From positions 1 through 64,000 of the forward strand of contig JAGBEG010000018.1 of the NCBI GenBank assembly GCA_017937095.1: 64,000 bases of DNA. Direction: 5' to 3'. Made by a program: the position numbers and the translations under genes. Below are positions 60,041-64,000 of this stretch, one piece after another. Position 1 is the first letter of the stretch; each line of letters begins with the position of its first letter. The notes beneath the pieces are model-generated. The model searched no databases, was not told the DNA's origin, and worked only from the letters and a program-made list of their open reading frames with translations. This DNA is from Roseburia sp. (GTDB lineage: Bacteria; Bacillota; Clostridia; Lachnospirales; Lachnospiraceae).

Positions 60041-61219
60041 TTACCAGAGCTTCAATACACGGATTGCGGTCTTCATCGCCTTGTACTTAAAATTCTCAAG
60101 CTCACCCGCCGCATTCTTAAGCTCTCTGCGGATCTCAATATGCTGCGGGCAGTGCGCTTCGCATTTGCCGCAGCCGATACACTGGGATGCGCTGCCCGTA
60201 TCTTTGCGGAACGCCGTGCACTGTAAATAATCGCGTCTGCCGGACTTCTTTCCCTCGGAATACATCGCATTGTAGCACCGGAACGTTCCCGGAATGTCCA
60301 CACCGCGCGGACAAGGCATACAGTAGCCGCAGCCCGTACAGCCGACCTTGACATGACGCTCGATCTCCGCTTTCACCCGCGCCACAAGCGCGCGGTCCGA
60401 ATCCGTCATACAGCCGACGCCGTTTTCGGACGCCGTCTTTATATTCTGCTCCACCATCTCCATCGAATTCATCCCGGAGAGCACACAGGTCACCTCCGGC
60501 TGGTCGTAAAGCCACTTTAGGGCAAGCTCCGCGGGAGTGCGCCCCTCCTCATCCTTCCGGAACAGTTCCTTTGCGGACTCCGGCAGAAGATTTACGAGCC
60601 TGCCGCCGCGCAGCGGCTCCATGATGATGACCGGAAGCCCCTTCGCATGCGCATGACGGAGTCCTTCCACGCCCGCCTGGGAATGCTCGTCCATGTAATT
60701 GTACTGAATCTGGCAGAAATCCCAGTCATAGGCGTCCACAAGCCGCTTGAACATGTCCGATCTGCCGTGATAGGAAAATCCGATGTTTTTAATCTGCCCG
60801 GATGCTTTCTTTTCCCTGATCCAGTCCTCCATCCCGAGCGCCTTTAGCTTCTCCCACGTCGGAATATCGGTCAGCATATGCATCAGGTAATAGTCTATGT
60901 AGTCCGTCTTAAGACGGCGCAGTTCCTCTTCAAACATCTTCTCTACGCCGTCCATGGACTTGATGAGATAATGCGGAAGCTTGGTCGCAAGATAAATTTT
61001 CTCGCGGCAGTGATTGCGCGCCAAAATCTCCCCGACTGCAGCCTCATTTCCCGCATAGACATACGCGGTATCCAGATAATTGACCCCGGCGTCAATCGCC
61101 GCCATGACTTCCCGCTCCGCCTTGTCAAGGTCAACGCGGCTGCCTTCTTTCGTAAAGCGCATACAGCCGTAGCCGAGCACTGAAATATCATTTCCGTTCC
61201 TGTCCTTGCGATACTGCAT
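60041..61219 (-). CDS. Aldo/keto reductase with C-terminal 2[4Fe-4S] ferredoxin domain
   Basis: Oxidoreductase (392 aa from ATG 61219, GAGG upstream). The AKR barrel (about 1-280) contains VLGYGCMRF, LDTAYVYAGNE (catalytic Asp and Tyr), the Lys of LATKLPHYL and the His of YLMHML. The C-terminal 110 residues hold two ferredoxin-like clusters: CTGCGYCMPCPRGVDIP and CIGCGKCEAHCPQHIEI. This fused form is common in anaerobic Firmicutes and its substrate is unknown. It lies 42 bases after nadE in the same direction. Confidence 0.92.
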   Translation of the reverse strand: MQYRKDRNGNDISVLGYGCMRFTKEGSRVDLDKAEREVMAAIDAGVNYLDTAYVYAGNEAAVGEILARNHCREKIYLATKLPHYLIKSMDGVEKMFEEELRRLKTDYIDYYLMHMLTDIPTWEKLKALGMEDWIREKKASGQIKNIGFSYHGRSDMFKRLVDAYDWDFCQIQYNYMDEHSQAGVEGLRHAHAKGLPVIIMEPLRGGRLVNLLPESAKELFRKDEEGRTPAELALKWLYDQPEVTCVLSGMNSMEMVEQNIKTASENGVGCMTDSDRALVARVKAEIERHVKVGCTGCGYCMPCPRGVDIPGTFRCYNAMYSEGKKSGRRDYLQCTAFRKDTGSASQCIGCGKCEAHCPQHIEIRRELKNAAGELENFKYKAMKTAIRVLKLW

Positions 61220-61261
61220 CTTTGTCCTCATTTCTGATAAATTATGCATAATTTCCTGCAT

Positions 61262-63175
61262 TTATATAATAATCTGATCTAATTCTGCAAGCCAGAGCGC
61301 GGCGCAGGCATCCGACGGCATCCGAAGATCGCCCCTCGGAGATACCGCGACGCTTCCGACCTTCGGTCCGTCCGGCAGGCAGGAGCGCTTGAACTGCTGC
61401 GCAAAAAATCTGCGGTAGAAAATCTTCAGCCATTTTAAGATCGTCGCATCGTCGTAGGTACCCGCGAACGCAAGCTTTGCAATGCGGTAGACCTTCTTCG
61501 GCGGAAAGCCCTGCCGCAGCATATGATACAGGAAGAAGTCGTGCAGCTCATAAGGACCTACGATGTCCTCCGTCTTCTGGGAAATCTTTCCGTCCTCCGG
61601 CGGCAACAGCTCCGGCGATACCGGGGTGTCCAACACGTCGAGCAGCACCTTTTCCAGATCCGCGTCGCTGCAGGTGTCCGCATAAAAACGCACCAGATGT
61701 CTTACAAGTGTCTTTGGCACGGAAGCGTTGACCGCGTACATCGACATGTGGTCGCCGTTGTAGGTCGCCCAGCCAAGCGCAAGCTCCGATAAATCGCCCG
61801 TTCCGATGACCAGACCGCCCGTCTTGTTTGCGATATCCATAAGAATCTGCGTCCGTTCCCTCGCCTGCCCGTTCTCGTAAGTCACATCGTGCACGGACGG
61901 ATCCTGTCCGATATCGCGGAAATGCACGTTCACCGCCTCTTTGATATCGACCTCGATAAACTCCGCTCCCAGCGCCTTGATCAGATGCACTGCATTGTCG
62001 TAGGTGCGGTCGGTCGTTCCAAAGCCCGGCATCGTCACTGCCTTGATCTGCCTGTGATCCATTTTCAGCAGATCAAAGGCATATACGGTCACAAGCAGCG
62101 CCAGCGTGGAATCCAGTCCGCCGGATATTCCTACTACCGCCGTCTTGCAGTTCGTATGCTCCAGCCGTTTCTTTAAGCCCATTGCCTGAATCGCCAGAAT
62201 CTCGTCGCAGCGTTTCTCGCGGTCCGCGCGGTCGTCCGGCACGAACGGCATCGGATCGAACTTCCTTGTGAGCGCCGTCTCTTCTGTTTTCAGGGAAAAC
62301 GGAAGTTCCCGGTAACAATCGTTTCGCATCTCGAAGGTCGTCATCCGCCTGCGCTCGGTCAGAATCCGTCTGACGTCGATTTCCGCCGCCGTGACACCCA
62401 CAGTAAAAGCTCTGGACTCTGCGAGCATACGCCCGTTCTCGGCAATGAGATTGTGTCCTGAATAAACGACGTCCTGCGTGGACTCGCCATCCCCCGCGCT
62501 CGCATAGAGATAGCCGCACACAAGTCTCGCCGACTGTCCGTTTACCAGTTCCCTGCGGTAAGCGTCCTTCCCGGTCGTCTCGTCGGAAGCGGACAGATTG
62601 ACGATCACCGTCGCCCCGTTCCTCGCGTGACGGATGCTCGGCGGCTCCGGCGTCCAGAGGTCCTCGCAGATTTCAACCGCAATCTTTAACTCCGGCATAT
62701 CCGTACAGGAAAACAGAAGCTGCGTTCCCATCGGTATCTTCTTCCCTCCAAGCACGACCTCCACCGGCGTTTCCATTCCCCTTGCAAAATGGCGCGCCTC
62801 GTAAAATTCGTTGTAGGTCGGAAGATAGGTCTTGGGCACGAATCCAAGCACCTCTCCGCAGCTTATGGCAGCCGCCACATTATATAATTTCCCGTTATAA
62901 GCCAACGGAATCCCTACAAAAATAATTGCGTCTGTCTCCTTTGTTTCCTCTGCGATTGAAAGCAGCGCATCTTCTGCACCCCGAAGCAGCGCATCCTGCA
63001 GGAACAGATCGCTGCACGTGTAGCCCGTAACCGCAAGCTCTGGCAGCACGATCACCTTCGCGCCCTCTGCGGCTGCCTGTCCGATTGCCTCGCAGATGGC
63101 TCCTGCATTATACGCGGTATCTGCGACCCTGATCTTGGGCGTGACCGCCGCAACCTTTACAAATCCATCTTTCAT
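61262..63175 (-). CDS. nadE: Glutamine-dependent NAD+ synthetase
   Basis: Last step of NAD synthesis (637 aa). The N-terminal nitrilase-type glutaminase (about 1-290) has the triad Glu in VLPELAVTGY, Lys in KTYLPTYNEFYE and Cys in VEICEDLW. The synthetase domain begins near residue 300 and has the PP-loop VVGISGGLDSTLALL. At 637 aa it is a full-length two-domain form. Its start overlaps the hslO stop by four bases. Confidence 0.95.
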   Translation of the reverse strand: MKDGFVKVAAVTPKIRVADTAYNAGAICEAIGQAAAEGAKVIVLPELAVTGYTCSDLFLQDALLRGAEDALLSIAEETKETDAIIFVGIPLAYNGKLYNVAAAISCGEVLGFVPKTYLPTYNEFYEARHFARGMETPVEVVLGGKKIPMGTQLLFSCTDMPELKIAVEICEDLWTPEPPSIRHARNGATVIVNLSASDETTGKDAYRRELVNGQSARLVCGYLYASAGDGESTQDVVYSGHNLIAENGRMLAESRAFTVGVTAAEIDVRRILTERRRMTTFEMRNDCYRELPFSLKTEETALTRKFDPMPFVPDDRADREKRCDEILAIQAMGLKKRLEHTNCKTAVVGISGGLDSTLALLVTVYAFDLLKMDHRQIKAVTMPGFGTTDRTYDNAVHLIKALGAEFIEVDIKEAVNVHFRDIGQDPSVHDVTYENGQARERTQILMDIANKTGGLVIGTGDLSELALGWATYNGDHMSMYAVNASVPKTLVRHLVRFYADTCSDADLEKVLLDVLDTPVSPELLPPEDGKISQKTEDIVGPYELHDFFLYHMLRQGFPPKKVYRIAKLAFAGTYDDATILKWLKIFYRRFFAQQFKRSCLPDGPKVGSVAVSPRGDLRMPSDACAALWLAELDQIII

Positions 63176-64000
63176 TTTCTCATTTCCTTTAACTCATCAA
63201 TGTCAAAATGATACGCCTTGTTGCAGAACTGGCATTTTACCTCAATGCCCTCCCCGTCGTTAATCATGTCGTCCAGATCCTTGCGGCTCAACGTCGCAAT
63301 TGCCCTTGAAACGCGCTCCTTCGAGCAGTCACAGCAGAAGCCCGCCTCCATCGTATCATTGATTTCCAGCCCGAACTCACCGAGAATCAGCTCTAAAATC
63401 TGCTCCGGCGTCTTCCCGTCCTCCAACATTTCCGTGACAGATGCAATCTCTGTAATCTTCTTCTCGAGCGCATCCACGACCTCATCCGGTGTAAAAGGCA
63501 TGAGCTGGATAATAAATCCGCCTGCCTGCCGCACGGAACAGTCGGGATTTACGAGCACGCCAAGTCCTACCGCCGACGGTATCTGCTCGGACGTCGCAAA
63601 GTAATAGGTCAGATCCTCTGCGATTTCTCCGGTCTGCAGTGCAATCTGTCCCACATACGGCTCTTTTAATCCCATATCCTTGATCACGCTTAAGACGCCA
63701 AGTCCCAACGCTCCGCCAACGTCCAGCTTGCCCTGTGCATTCGGCGGCAGTTCCACAACGGGAACCCTTGGAAATCCCTTCACATGTCCATTCGCATCCG
63801 CTGTGACCGTAAGCCCCTGCGCCGGTCCGCTGCACTGAATCTGAACGGTCAGAAGATCCTTCTCCCCCTTCATCATTGCTCCCATCATCGCTGCACCAGA
63901 AAGCAGCCGGCCAAGCGCCGCCGTGATGACAGGGCTTGTCCCGTGATCCTTTCTCGCTTCCTCCACCGTGTCACGCGAAGTGATGGCAAACGCCCGGATA
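63172..64000 (-). CDS. hslO: Redox-regulated chaperone Hsp33 (cut by window edge)
   Basis: Hsp33 holdase activated by oxidation; it binds unfolding proteins during oxidative stress. The frame continues past the right edge (IRAFAITSRDTVEEA is encoded beyond the internal ATG at 63966), so the N-terminus is missing from this window. The core motifs SGAAMMGAMMKG, GFPRVPVVELP and QLMPFTP are visible. The zinc redox switch is CCDCSKER and CQFCNKAYHFD near the C-terminus (C-x-C and C-x2-C). It is coupled to nadE. Confidence 0.94.
   Translation of the reverse strand, partial: IRAFAITSRDTVEEARKDHGTSPVITAALGRLLSGAAMMGAMMKGEKDLLTVQIQCSGPAQGLTVTADANGHVKGFPRVPVVELPPNAQGKLDVGGALGLGVLSVIKDMGLKEPYVGQIALQTGEIAEDLTYYFATSEQIPSAVGLGVLVNPDCSVRQAGGFIIQLMPFTPDEVVDALEKKITEIASVTEMLEDGKTPEQILELILGEFGLEINDTMEAGFCCDCSKERVSRAIATLSRKDLDDMINDGEGIEVKCQFCNKAYHFDIDELKEMRK

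Noticed and set aside
1-64000. tRNA or rRNA genes, prophage or conjugative modules
   Set aside because: No cloverleaf, rRNA sequence, integrase, relaxase or phage structural gene was recognised on either strand.

Overview
The window reads as a chromosomal segment of an anaerobic, low-to-mid GC Firmicute, most likely a gut clostridium of the Lachnospiraceae type. This is inferred from gene content and style (strong AGGAGG ribosome sites, fused EcfA ATPase, PdxST, DUF6171, iron alcohol dehydrogenase, Fe-S aldo/keto reductase, an oxygen-independent sulfur economy), not from any database search. Most genes lie on the minus strand. I see no rRNA, tRNA, CRISPR array or prophage.

Layout. 1-8.5 kb: the edge of a PD-(D/E)XK transposase-family gene, then a MacAB-type efflux set (permease, ATPase, membrane fusion protein), its likely two-component system and an exported protein of unknown function. 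8.6-12.1 kb: lepA, cysK and an Rrf2 regulator. 12.3-13.7 kb: an intact PD-(D/E)XK transposase-family gene preceded by a relic of the same gene's 3' end. 13.9-19.8 kb: a surface-glycan locus (hexapeptide acyltransferase with a G9 tract, a three-module glycosyltransferase, a GT4 enzyme) headed by two divergent XRE regulators. 20-22.2 kb: iscS-iscU-iscR. 22.4-32.3 kb: tetrapyrrole genes from glutamyl-tRNA to uroporphyrinogen III and precorrin-2/sirohaem (hemA, sirC, hemC, cobA-hemD, hemB, hemL), interrupted by a broken DUF3800 gene and an iron alcohol dehydrogenase. 32.5-39 kb: a nitrilase-family amidase, an amino-acid ABC importer, and an RpiR regulator divergent from a HemL-like aminotransferase and a cytidylate-kinase-like protein.

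39.0-52.5 kb is the centrepiece: about 13.5 kb of co-directional genes that together describe a whole route from extracellular sulfate to homocysteine. The order of transcription is sulfate-binding lipoprotein, CysT, CysW, CysA, AprA, AprB, CysD, CysN, MetY, a small sirohaem sulfite reductase, TusA-like protein, thioredoxin, ThiS-like sulfur carrier, ThiF-like activating enzyme and JAMM protease. The sulfur carrier ends in GGG followed by SVR, so its diglycine is masked and would need trimming by the adjacent JAMM protease. This matches the protein-thiocarboxylate homocysteine pathway known from Wolinella (HcyS/HcyF/HcyD with MetY), here joined to sulfate import and an AprBA-type APS reductase. 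The tetrapyrrole genes could supply sirohaem to the sulfite reductase, and the isc genes its Fe-S clusters.

52.7-64 kb: larE, a Cache-GGDEF diguanylate cyclase, an ECF transporter (EcfT, fused EcfA, separate S component) surrounding pdxS-pdxT, an Fe-S aldo/keto reductase, nadE and the edge of hslO.

A second theme is the number of short tandem repeats (22, 25, 27, 28, 33 and 62 bp periods) that sit in or between genes. Two of them lie inside the tetrapyrrole genes hemA and hemC; the 28-bp unit in hemC is not a multiple of three, so its copy number would change the reading frame.
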